A stretch of DNA of 64,000 nucleotides from the NCBI GenBank assembly GCA_963784415.1, contig CAWARK010000014.1:992001-1056000 (forward strand), in the 5' to 3' direction. The DNA is from UBA7672 sp963784415 (GTDB taxonomy: Bacteria; Pseudomonadota; Alphaproteobacteria; Caulobacterales; Hyphomonadaceae). The translations under genes were made by a program, and so were the position numbers. Positions 1-6,967 of the stretch are shown in pieces. The number at the start of each line of letters is the position of its first letter. The stretch's first letter is position 1. The notes beneath the pieces are model-generated. The model searched no databases. It saw nothing but the letters and a program-made list of their open reading frames with translations, and was not told the DNA's origin.

Positions 1-798
1 ACCAGGTCATCACCGGCTACCGCGATCACGGCCACATGCTGGCCACCGGCATGACCGCGCGCGGCGTGATGGCCGAGCTCACCGGCCGCGAAGGCGGCTA
101 TGCGCGCGGCAAGGGCGGCTCGATGCACATGTTCAGCCGCGAGAAGAATTTCTTCGGCGGCCACGGCATCGTCGGCGCGCAAGTCCCCATCGGCACCGGC
201 CTCGCTTTCTCGAACCGCTACAAGGGCCAGGACAATGTCGCCGTCGCTTACTTCGGCGACGGCGCCTCCAACCAGGGGCAGGTCTACGAAGCCTTCAACA
301 TGGCATCGCTCTGGAAACTCCCCGTCGTCTACGTGATCGAGAACAACCAATACGCCATGGGCACCTCCATCGCCCGCGCCTCCGCCGAGACCGAACTCTT
401 CAAGCGCGGCATCTCTTTCGAGATCCCCGGCGAAATGGTCGACGGCATGGACGTCCTCGCCGTCCGCAAGGCCGCCGCGAAGGCCGTGCAGCGCGCCCGC
501 GACGGCGAAGGCCCCTACATCCTCGAAATGAAAACCTACCGCTATCGCGGCCACTCCATGTCCGACCCCGCGAAATACCGCACGCGAGAGGAAGTGCAGG
601 AGATGCGCGAGCATCACGACCCTATCGAGATGCTCAAGGCCAAGCTGATCGCCGCTGGCCACGCGACCGAAGACAGCCTCAAGAAGATCGAGGCCGAGAT
701 CCGCGAGATCGTGAATGACTGCAGCGCAGTTCGCGCAGGACAGCCCCGAGCCCGATCCCGCCGAACTGTGGACCGACGTGCTGGTGGAGAGCCGATAG
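1..798 (+). CDS. pdhA: Pyruvate dehydrogenase E1 component, alpha subunit (5' partial, frameshifted)
   Basis: Thiamine-diphosphate subunit of the E1 part of the pyruvate dehydrogenase complex; with PdhB it decarboxylates pyruvate and reductively acetylates the lipoyl groups of E2. The reading frame is open from base 3, so the start lies upstream of the window; about 264 residues are visible. The ThDP motif runs from GDGASNQG to the NN of VIENNQ, and the regulatory-loop region YRYRGHSMSDPAKYR is present. The frame breaks near base 720, where one extra T follows a GAC codon. Removing it restores the C-terminus AAQFAQDSPEPDPAELWTDV and a TAG stop at 796-798. Left uncorrected, the frame runs on into the next gene and looks like one 420-residue protein. 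The identification is firm; the shift is most likely a sequence error because the gene is essential and otherwise intact. Confidence 0.93.
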
Positions 799-1298
799 TG
801 TCCTGTCGCGGAGTATTCTTGGCAATTGCCGACGAAGAAGTAGCCGCTCTGAATGCCGCCACCACGCATGCTGAGCGTGTGGAATACGCGATTGGCCAAC
901 TTGAAAACACGTACTTTGGCTCAGACCGCTCCTGCGAGACGGACAAAGCGTGGGACGGCATCCATTCAGCGTTTGATGGAGGTGGGCTTGAGCTGCCTTC
1001 TGATGGCTCCGGGCCATTGAAATTTGTAGTGCTGGGTGGCGAGCCGATGCATTCCGAAAGTGATCACGTTCTCGTTCTCAAAACGCCCGAGCAGGCGCGG
1101 GCGGCGGCGCTAGCACTAGACGCCGTAGACGAGACCGCGTTTCGCGAACTCTACTTTGCCATTGATCCAAACACATTCGATGGCGAAATCGATGAGCAGG
1201 AATTCGGTTACCACTGGGACTATCTGCAGGACATCAAGAAGTTCTACCAGCGTGTGGCGACAACCGGGCATTCCATTTTGTTCAGCGTGGATCAATAA
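798..1298 (+). CDS. DUF1877 (YfbM-like) family protein
   Basis: A 166-residue cytoplasmic protein beginning at a GTG that overlaps the last base of the restored pdhA stop codon. The N-terminus MSCRGVFLAIADEEVAAL and the regions around FDGGGLELPSDG, VVLGGEP and EFGYHWDYLQDIKKFYQ match my memory of the DUF1877/YfbM family, whose members are about this long. The family's molecular function is unknown; members are often found as scattered singletons. It sits between pdhA and pdhB on the same strand with a one-base overlap upstream and two bases downstream, so it should be co-transcribed and translationally coupled. Nothing in the sequence ties it to pyruvate metabolism, and it is less GC-rich in codon choice than its neighbours by eye, so it may have been inserted into the operon. 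Confidence 0.8.
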   Translation: MSCRGVFLAIADEEVAALNAATTHAERVEYAIGQLENTYFGSDRSCETDKAWDGIHSAFDGGGLELPSDGSGPLKFVVLGGEPMHSESDHVLVLKTPEQARAAALALDAVDETAFRELYFAIDPNTFDGEIDEQEFGYHWDYLQDIKKFYQRVATTGHSILFSVDQ

Positions 1299-1300
1299 GC

Positions 1301-2758
1301 ATGACTGACATCCTGATGCCCGCGCTGTCGCCAACCATGGAGGAGGGCAAGCTGGCCAAGTGGCTGGTGAAGGAAGGCGACAAGGTAAAGCCCGGCGACG
1401 TCATCGCCGAGATCGAGACCGACAAGGCGACGATGGAGGTGGAAGCCGTCGATGAGGGCGTCATCTCGAAGCTGATGGTCGAGGCCGGCACGGAAGGCGT
1501 GAAGGTCAACGCGATCATCGCGCAGATGGCCGGCGAGCGCGAAGCGCCCGCCAAGAAGAACGGCGGCTCTGGACCGCGCGCTGACGCGCCCCGCCCGGCA
1601 GGCGCCCGCAAGGGCGCTGAGCAACCAACTGCGCTCGTCGAAGAAAGTGCCGGGCAGGCGCCCGGCGGTCCAGAGAACAAAGCCAAGAATGACGGCCACC
1701 GCCTGCGCGCGCCGGAGCAGAAGTCAGCCGCCGCCGAAGGCCTGCACGATCCCACGCTGCCCGACGGCGTCACCTACAAGAAGACCACCGTCCGCGACGC
1801 CCTGCGCGACGCCATCGCCGAAGAGATGCGCCGCGACGAGGGCGTCTTCCTCATGGGCGAGGAAGTCGGCCAGTACCAGGGCGCCTACAAGGTCTCACGC
1901 GGCCTGCTCGAAGAGTTCGGCGACCGCCGCGTGATCGACACGCCGATCACCGAGTATGGCTTCGCTGGCCTCGGCGTCGGCGCGGCGTTCGGCGGGCTGA
2001 AGCCGATCGTCGAGTTCATGACGTTCAACTTCGCGATGCAGGCCATCGATCACATCATCAACTCGGCGGCCAAGACGCTCTACATGTCCGGCGGCCAGAT
2101 GGGCTGCCCCATCGTGTTCCGCGGCCCCAACGGCGCGGCCTCCCGCGTCGGCGCCCAACACAGCCAGGATTACTCCGCCTGGTACGGCCACGTGCCCGGC
2201 CTCAAAGTGCTCGCGCCCTACGACGCTGCCGACGCCAAGGGCCTGCTCAAGGCCGCGATCCGCGATCCGAACCCCGTCGTCTTCCTCGAACACGAGCTGA
2301 TGTACGGCATCGAGTTCGACGTGCCGGAGGTCGACGACTTCGTCCTCCCCATCGGCAAGGCCCGCATCCGCCGCGAGGGTACGGACGTCACGCTGGTCGC
2401 GCACTCGCGCATGGTGAAGTTCGCCCTCGAAGCCGCCGAGGAGCTGGCCGGCATCGGCATCGAAGCCGAAGTAATCGACTTGCGCTCCCTGCGCCCGCTC
2501 GACACGGCGACCGTGATCGAGAGCGTCAAGAAAACCAACCGCATCGTCTGCTGCGAAGAAGGCTGGCGCTTCTTCGGCGTCGGCGCCGAGATCGCCGCCG
2601 CCGTCACCGAACACGCCTTCGACTATCTCGACGCCCCGCCGATGCGCGTCGCGCAGAAGGACGTGCCGCTACCGTACGCGGCGAACCTCGAAAAGCTCTC
2701 GCTGCCGCACGCGGCCGACATCGTCGAAGCGGCGAAGAAGGTTTGCTATGTGGAATAG
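1301..2758 (+). CDS. pdhB: Pyruvate dehydrogenase E1 component, beta subunit with N-terminal lipoyl domain
   Basis: A 485-residue E1 beta subunit. Residues 1-80 form a lipoyl domain with the acceptor lysine K42 in the ETDKATMEVEA motif, an arrangement known from alphaproteobacterial PdhB. Residues 150-485 are the transketolase-like beta subunit (MGEEVGQYQGAYKVSRGLL, GFAGLGVGAA, the MTFNF and RGPNGAA stretches). Between them lies a low-complexity linker; its residues 90-125 are encoded by a palindromic repeat element described separately. The gene starts two bases after DUF1877 and ends in TAG, overlapping the following lipoprotein start by 11 bases. It pairs with PdhA to form the E1 heterotetramer and reads through without a frameshift. 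Confidence 0.96.
   Translation: MTDILMPALSPTMEEGKLAKWLVKEGDKVKPGDVIAEIETDKATMEVEAVDEGVISKLMVEAGTEGVKVNAIIAQMAGEREAPAKKNGGSGPRADAPRPAGARKGAEQPTALVEESAGQAPGGPENKAKNDGHRLRAPEQKSAAAEGLHDPTLPDGVTYKKTTVRDALRDAIAEEMRRDEGVFLMGEEVGQYQGAYKVSRGLLEEFGDRRVIDTPITEYGFAGLGVGAAFGGLKPIVEFMTFNFAMQAIDHIINSAAKTLYMSGGQMGCPIVFRGPNGAASRVGAQHSQDYSAWYGHVPGLKVLAPYDAADAKGLLKAAIRDPNPVVFLEHELMYGIEFDVPEVDDFVLPIGKARIRREGTDVTLVAHSRMVKFALEAAEELAGIGIEAEVIDLRSLRPLDTATVIESVKKTNRIVCCEEGWRFFGVGAEIAAAVTEHAFDYLDAPPMRVAQKDVPLPYAANLEKLSLPHAADIVEAAKKVCYVE
1567..1675. repeat. In-frame palindromic repeat element, copy 1 (PdhB linker)
   Basis: The outer arms CTCTGGACCG (1567-1576) and CGGTCCAGAG (1666-1675) are perfect reverse complements. 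A second pair, GCCCGGCA (1593-1600) and TGCCGGGC (1648-1655), lies inside. The central loop 1601-1647 is 47 nt and opens with an 18-nt mini-hairpin (GGCGCCC-GCAA-GGGCGCT). The 28-nt right arm differs at one position from the right arm of copy 2 in pdhC, and the loop lengths are identical. The element is read through in frame, encoding PdhB residues 90-125 that begin SGP and end GGPE. The left arm here carries six extra bases relative to copy 2. Confidence 0.88.
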
Positions 2759-3101
2759 GCTCGCTCTCGGCGTCGGATGCGTCGTTGGCTTCAATGCCTG
2801 CGCTAGCTCGCGCGTGTACGAAGACGCCAAGTACCAGCCCGAAAAAGGCTATTTCACAGTCGACCGCGAAGCGGATGGAATCTATTTCGGAAATCTCTCC
2901 GGCTATTACGGCGATCGCAGCCTCAGGAGTGACGCGATCAGTCGCGAATTCTGGGCGCGTACCGAACAGTTCTGCGGAGGGGAGGTCGAGAAGCTGAGCG
3001 ACGACATTTGCGTTGTTCACTTCAAAGCAGGTGCACCCGACACGGCCGCTGATCCAGGTTGGTGCAAGATGGACAAGTTTCGCTGCAAGGCCCCCACATG
3101 A
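2748..3101 (+). CDS. Small lipoprotein encoded inside the PDH operon
   Basis: A 117-residue protein with an N-terminal hydrophobic stretch ending in a lipobox-like FNAC (Cys18), so it is predicted to be exported and lipid-anchored. The mature part contains about four further cysteines (in EQFCGGE, DDICVV, GWCKM and FRCKA), consistent with disulphides in the periplasm. I do not recognise a family. The ATG at 2748 lies inside the last codons of pdhB (11-base overlap) and its TGA overlaps the pdhC ATG (ATGA), so its translation is probably coupled to both neighbours. A lipoprotein between E1 beta and E2 genes is unexpected, because the complex is cytoplasmic. That it is a real gene is supported by the coupled ends and lipobox; its role is unknown. 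Confidence 0.72.
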   Translation: MWNRLALGVGCVVGFNACASSRVYEDAKYQPEKGYFTVDREADGIYFGNLSGYYGDRSLRSDAISREFWARTEQFCGGEVEKLSDDICVVHFKAGAPDTAADPGWCKMDKFRCKAPT

Positions 3102-4451
3102 CCATCTCAATCACCATGCCTGCGCTGTCGCCCACCATGGAGGAGGGAAACCTCGCCAAGTGGCATGTGAAGGTCGGCGACAAGGTGAAGGCCGGCGACA
3201 TCATCGCAGAGATCGAAACCGACAAGGCGACGATGGAAGTCGAAGCCGTCGATGAAGGCGTGATCTCGAAACTGCTCGTCGCCGAAGGCGCGCAGGGCGT
3301 GAAGGTCAACGCCGTAATCGCGGAGCTGACAAGCGAAGGCGAAGCGCCTTCACCGAAAGCAGATGCCCGTCCTCCCCAGCCGAGGGCGGGGGAGGTGGCT
3401 GCGAAGCAGACGGAGAGGGCCGGCTCCAAAGAGACAAACTCTGGACCGCCGGGCCCCCGCCCGGCAAGCGCGCCTCAGCGCGCTCCAGCGGCATCCGCAA
3501 ACGTTGCAACGAATGCCGGGCAGGGGCCCGGCGGTCCAGAGGGCGCTCGCATCAAAGCATCGCCGCTCGCCAAGCGCCTCGCAAAGCAGGAAGGCGTCGA
3601 CCTGCTGGCGCTGAAGGGCTCCGGCCCGCACGGGCGGATCATCAAGAGTCGGACGTGCTGAAAGCGCCGAAGGGCGGCGCTGCGAAACAGGCGCGCTGCG
3701 GGCGGCGGCATCACCAGCCTGATCGAACCTGCCATCCTCGACGATCGCGTCTACGCACCCGACAGTTACGAGCTGATCCCGCTCGATGGCGTGCGCAAGG
3801 TCACGGCGCGCCGCCTGACGCAGATCCTTCATGCAGGTGCCGCACTTCCCGCTGACCATCGATCTCGAGATCGACCACCTGCTGTCGGCCCGCGTTCGCA
3901 TCAACGAGGCGGGCGCGGCGGCGGGCGTGAAAGTCTCGGTCAACGACATGCTGATCAAGGCCTGCGCCATGGCGTTGATGGCGCACCCCGACGCCAACGC
4001 CAGCTACACCGACAAGGGCGTGGCGCAGCACAAGTCGGCGCATGTCTCGGTCGCGGTCGCCATTCCCGGCGGCCTGATCACGCCCGTCGTGCGCGACGCG
4101 CAGACCAAGGGCCTCGCCCAGATCGCCGCCGAGATGAAAGATCTCGCCGCCCGCGCGCGCGACAAGAAACTCAAGCCGCAGGAATACATGGGCGGCACGT
4201 TCTCGATCTCGAACCTCGGCATGATGGGCATCCGCCAGTTCGCCTCGATCATCAATCCGCCCGAGGGGATGATCCTCTCCGTCGGCGCCGGCGAGAAACG
4301 CGCCGTCGTGAAGGACGACAAGGTCGTCGTCGCGACCGTGATGACGGTGACGCTGACCTGCGATCATCGCGTCGTCGATGGCGCAACCGGCGCGCGCTGG
4401 CTCGCCACGTTCAAGCAGTTCGTCGAGACGCCGGAGGCGATGCTGCTGTGA
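3098..4451 (+). CDS. pdhC: Dihydrolipoyllysine acetyltransferase (PDH E2), three apparent frameshifts
   Basis: E2 core of the PDH complex, transferring acetyl groups from lipoyl-lysine to CoA. The order is: lipoyl domain 1-80 (K43 in ETDKATMEVEA), a linker carrying two repeat elements, a peripheral-subunit-binding domain (SPLAKRLAKQEGVDLLALKGSGPHGRI), and a catalytic domain ending with the active-site motif CDHRVVDG. The frame breaks near 3650 (one base lost or two gained after IIKS), near 3697 (one extra T) and near 3824 (one extra A before SFMQVPHFPLTIDLEID). With these corrected the protein is about 450 residues, normal for the family. ATG 3098 overlaps the preceding stop (ATGA). The three breaks within 175 bp are most easily read as sequence errors. 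Confidence 0.92.
3371..3395. repeat. CCTCCCC/GGGGAGG hairpin in the PdhC linker
   Basis: CCTCCCC (3371-3377) and GGGGAGG (3389-3395) form a 7-bp stem with an 11-nt loop. It is followed by a short CTGC-GAA-GCAG hairpin and a GGAGAGGG tail. From memory, the order CCTCCCC, GGGGAGG, TGGC, GGAGGG resembles dispersed intergenic repeats of many alphaproteobacterial genomes. Here it is read in frame as part of the flexible linker, 43 bases before the larger palindromic element. Confidence 0.5.
3439..3541. repeat. In-frame palindromic repeat element, copy 2 (PdhC linker)
   Basis: The 28-nt arms at 3439-3466 and 3514-3541 are reverse complements with a single mismatch (27 of 28). The outer ends are again CTCTGGACCG and CGGTCCAGAG, the inner ends GCCCGGCA and TGCCGGGC. 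The loop 3467-3513 is 47 nt, as in copy 1, and starts with an 18-nt mini-hairpin AGCGCG-CCTCAG-CGCGCT. It is read in the same frame as copy 1 and encodes PdhC residues 115-148, beginning SGP and ending GGPE. The near-perfect arms suggest a recent insertion or continuing selection on the fold. Confidence 0.92.
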
Positions 4452-4672
4452 TGTCGCTGCGCCTCAAGATCGCGATCGCCGTGCTGGCGCTGGGCCTGTC
4501 TGCGTTCACGCTGCTGGGCGACGGCGTTTTCATGGCGATGGGCCTGCCGTCCGGCTCGGGCCGTATCGTGGTCGCCGCCGTGCTGCTGGTGATCGGCGTT
4601 ATCTGGTTCGTGGCGTCGAGCAAATCGTTCCAGCGTATCCGCGATAACGCAATGGGCCGTCGACATGACTAG
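4451..4672 (+). CDS. Small membrane protein, two predicted transmembrane segments
   Basis: A 73-residue protein whose ATG overlaps the pdhC stop (TGATG) and whose end overlaps the next lipoprotein by 8 bases. Two hydrophobic stretches (about residues 5-25 and 38-58) are separated by a short polar/glycine loop, and the tail is basic (KSFQRIRDNAMGRRHD). This suggests an inner-membrane hairpin with a cytoplasmic C-terminus. I recognise no family. The tight overlaps on both sides argue that it is a genuine, co-translated member of the operon rather than a chance frame. Confidence 0.6.
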   Translation: MSLRLKIAIAVLALGLSAFTLLGDGVFMAMGLPSGSGRIVVAAVLLVIGVIWFVASSKSFQRIRDNAMGRRHD

Positions 4673-5051
4673 GATGCACAAACAGAGCGTGGCGGCGCTT
4701 GTCCTGTTGGTATCGGCGGCGGCTTGCGCGCCCGCGCCCGGCCCGGCTGCACACCTCACCTTGGCTGACATTCAACCCATCGTGACGCCGCTGACGTATC
4801 GCGAACTGCTTGGTGAGAAATGCGGCGAGCCAAATCTGAAAGTGAAGACCGCCTTCATGGCCGACCTCAAAGCGGCAGGCGCAACGCCAGAGCTGCTGAC
4901 GCAGGCTGCAGCAGAGGCCGCCAGGATCGAAGCCGCCGAGCGCGAAACACCCAACGAGTATGTCTGCACCGCGGAGCTGTTCGACTCGACCGAAAAGAAC
5001 GCCGCCGATGCGCAGAAGGCGTGGACAGACCTGAGGAACCGCAAATCGTGA
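4665..5051 (+). CDS. Putative lipoprotein
   Basis: A 128-residue protein with a signal sequence ending in VSAAAC (Cys21 if ATG 4665 is used; ATG 4674 is a possible alternative start). The mature part is mostly helical and alanine-rich, with two cysteines (EKCGEP and EYVCTAELF) that could pair in the periplasm. It is the second lipoprotein gene of the PDH operon and ends 10 bases before lpd. No family is recognised. The lipobox and the operon position support a real gene; the role is unknown. Confidence 0.65.
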   Translation: MTRMHKQSVAALVLLVSAAACAPAPGPAAHLTLADIQPIVTPLTYRELLGEKCGEPNLKVKTAFMADLKAAGATPELLTQAAAEAARIEAAERETPNEYVCTAELFDSTEKNAADAQKAWTDLRNRKS

Positions 5052-5061
5052 GTGCGCTGAG

Positions 5062-6480
5062 ATGGCTGACGCCAAGACCCCCTACGACCTCATCATCATC
5101 GGTTCCGGTCCCGGCGGCTATGTCGCCGCGATCCGCGCGTCGCAGCTTGGGATGAAGGTCGCGATTGTCGAGCGCGCAGAGCTGGGCGGCATCTGCCTCA
5201 ACTGGGGCTGCATTCCAACGAAGGCGCTGCTGCGCTCGTCGGAGGTGTTTCACCTGATCACTCATGCAAAAGACTACGGCCTCTCCGTGGAGAACCCGAA
5301 GGTGCTGCTCGACGCTATCGTTAAACGCTCGCGCGGCGTCGCGAGCCAGCTGTCGAACGGCGTTACCTTCCTGATGAAGAAGCACAAGATCGATGTGCTG
5401 GTCGGTACGGCGCGGCTGGAGAAGGGCGCGCCGGCGCCAAAGGTGATCGTCGAGAAGGGCAAGGGCGAAGGCACATATACGGCGAAGAACGTGATGCTCG
5501 CCACCGGCGCCCGCGCACGCGAAATTCCCGATGCCGGGTTGAAGGTCGACGGCAAGACGGTGTGGGCCTATCGCGAGGCGATGGTCCCAACGGAGCTGCC
5601 AAAGCAGCTGCTGGTGATCGGCTCAGGCGCCATCGGCATCGAGTTTGCGAGCTTCTACCGCACGCTCGGGTCGGAGGTGACGGTGGTCGAGGCGCTGGAT
5701 CGTATCCTGCCGGTGGAGGACGCGGAGATTTCGGCCTTCATGCTGAAACAGCTCGGCAAGCAGGGCATCAAGTTCATCACCTCGGCGCAGGTGAAGTCGC
5801 TAAAGGTCGACAAAGGCGTGGCGACGGCCGAGGTGCGGCCAAGGACGGCGCAGCAGACGCTGAAGGCCGACAAGGTGATCCTCGCCGTCGGCATTGTCGG
5901 CAATGTCGAAAATCTCGGGCTCGAAGCGCTGGGCGTGAAGGTCGAGAAGACGCACATCGTGGTCGACGGCTTCGGCAAGACGAATGTGCCGGGCCTCTAT
6001 GCTATCGGCGACGTCACAGGCCCGCCCTGGCTGGCGCACAAGGCGATGCACGAGGGCGTCATCGTGGTCGAGGGCATGTCGGGCAAGGCGCCGAGCCACA
6101 AGTTCGATCCGTGGAACGTGCCGGGCTGCACGTACTCGCACCCGCAGGTCGCCAGCGTCGGCATGACGGAGGAGAAGGCAAAGGCCTCAGGCCGCAAGAT
6201 CAAGGTCGGCAAGTTCCCCTTCATCGGCAATGGCAAGGCGATCGCGCTGGGCGAACCCGAAGGCATCGTGAAGACGATCTTCGATGAGACAACCGGCGAG
6301 CTGCTCGGCGCGCACATGGCGGGCGAGGGCGTGACGGAGCTGATCCAGGGCTATTGCATCGCGCGGCAGGGCGAGCTGACGGAAGCCGAGCTGATGGAGA
6401 CAGTGTTCCCGCATCCGACGCTCAGCGAGATGATGCACGAGAGCGTGCTGTCCGCGTACGGACGTCCGCTGCATATCTAG
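5062..6480 (+). CDS. lpd: Dihydrolipoyl dehydrogenase (PDH E3)
   Basis: FAD-dependent disulphide oxidoreductase that reoxidises dihydrolipoyl groups of E2 with NAD. It has 472 residues, a usual length. The FAD motif IIIGSGPGGYVAAIRA is at 11-26, the redox-active disulphide CLNWGC is C45/C50, and the NAD-binding motif VIGSGAIGIEFASFY follows near residue 190. The second FAD motif is PGLYAIGDVTG, and the catalytic His/Glu pair lies in FPHPTLSEMMHE. It closes the PDH operon, 10 bases after the small lipoprotein. No frameshift is seen. It probably also serves 2-oxoglutarate dehydrogenase if no other lpd exists, but that cannot be judged from this window. Confidence 0.96.
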   Translation: MADAKTPYDLIIIGSGPGGYVAAIRASQLGMKVAIVERAELGGICLNWGCIPTKALLRSSEVFHLITHAKDYGLSVENPKVLLDAIVKRSRGVASQLSNGVTFLMKKHKIDVLVGTARLEKGAPAPKVIVEKGKGEGTYTAKNVMLATGARAREIPDAGLKVDGKTVWAYREAMVPTELPKQLLVIGSGAIGIEFASFYRTLGSEVTVVEALDRILPVEDAEISAFMLKQLGKQGIKFITSAQVKSLKVDKGVATAEVRPRTAQQTLKADKVILAVGIVGNVENLGLEALGVKVEKTHIVVDGFGKTNVPGLYAIGDVTGPPWLAHKAMHEGVIVVEGMSGKAPSHKFDPWNVPGCTYSHPQVASVGMTEEKAKASGRKIKVGKFPFIGNGKAIALGEPEGIVKTIFDETTGELLGAHMAGEGVTELIQGYCIARQGELTEAELMETVFPHPTLSEMMHESVLSAYGRPLHI

Positions 6481-6717
6481 GACTTCATGATCGCACCGGT
6501 TGAAATCGCGCGCTGCGCATGTCATATGCTCGCGCATGACCACGCTTCGAAAGACAACCGCCAACTTCTGTAGCTGACGACGAGAAGTCGTCCGGCGGCG
6601 GAAGCATTGGCGCGATGTTTCGGGGCGTTGGCCTGATCATCCAGAAACAAACCTGAATTGAACGGCGTCTCGTCACGTCTTCCATCGCGCGATGGAAGCG
6701 ACCGGAGCGACGCGTGT

Positions 6718-6794
6718 GAACCGGTCGCCAAGTGGCCAAAGGCAACGGGCCTTTAACCCGTCAATCGTGGGTTCGACTCCCACCCGGTTCTCCA
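6718..6794 (+). tRNA. tRNA-like gene, anticodon position reads TTT (Lys), C at position 33
   Basis: A complete cloverleaf of 77 nt can be drawn: acceptor GAACCGG with CCGGTTC, discriminator T and encoded CCA, D stem GCC/GGC, anticodon stem ACGGG/CCCGT, T stem GTGGG/CCCAC with loop TTCGACT. The 7-nt anticodon loop is CCTTTAA, so the triplet at 34-36 is TTT and position 33 is C instead of the near-universal T. The acceptor stem does not look like a normal tRNA-Lys. It could be a degenerate tRNA, a specialised one, or a real gene with an error in the loop. Confidence 0.62.
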
Positions 6795-6804
6795 TTCCCA
6801 CCAC

Positions 6805-6880
6805 TGGCCGGAAGCCAAACGGCCGAGGCGTCGGGCAGCAAACCCGAAGACAGCGGGTTCGATTCCCGCCCGGTCATCCA
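6805..6880 (+). tRNA. Second tRNA-like gene, anticodon position reads GCA (Cys), A at position 33
   Basis: Starts 10 bases after the first. The 76-nt fold has acceptor TGGCCGG with CCGGTCA (one G-T pair), discriminator T, encoded CCA, D stem GCC/GGC, anticodon stem TCGGG/CCCGA and T stem GCGGG/CCCGC with loop TTCGATT. The anticodon loop CAGCAAA gives GCA at 34-36 but A at position 33. The D arm, T arm and spacing match the upstream copy, so the two appear to be diverged duplicates. Confidence 0.58.
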
Positions 6881-6905
6881 GTGGATCTGACGATGCGTTA
6901 GCTGC

Positions 6906-6931
6906 CGTTAGGAATAGCGGCATTCCTAACG
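6906..6931. other. 10-bp stem hairpin after the tRNA-like pair
   Basis: CGTTAGGAAT (6906-6915) pairs perfectly with ATTCCTAACG (6922-6931) around a 6-nt loop. It lies between the plus-strand tRNA-like genes and the end of a minus-strand gene, where a bidirectional terminator would be expected, but there is no T-run. Confidence 0.5.
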
Positions 6932-6935
6932 TGAA

Positions 6936-6957
6936 GCAGGAATAGCGCTATTCCTGC
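6936..6957. other. 22-bp perfect palindrome
   Basis: Bases 6936-6957 are identical to their own reverse complement, centred on AGCGCT, and start five bases after the preceding hairpin. Both share the core GGAATAGC. Either transcript could fold it, so it may be a shared terminator for the convergent genes; a protein-binding site is the alternative. Confidence 0.5.
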
Positions 6958-6967
6958 CCTGCGTTAG

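Noticed and set aside
36..1298. A single 420-residue fusion of PdhA with a DUF1877 domain
   Set aside because: Correcting one base near 720 restores the normal PdhA C-terminus and stop, with an overlapping GTG start for DUF1877, so two genes are more likely than a fusion.
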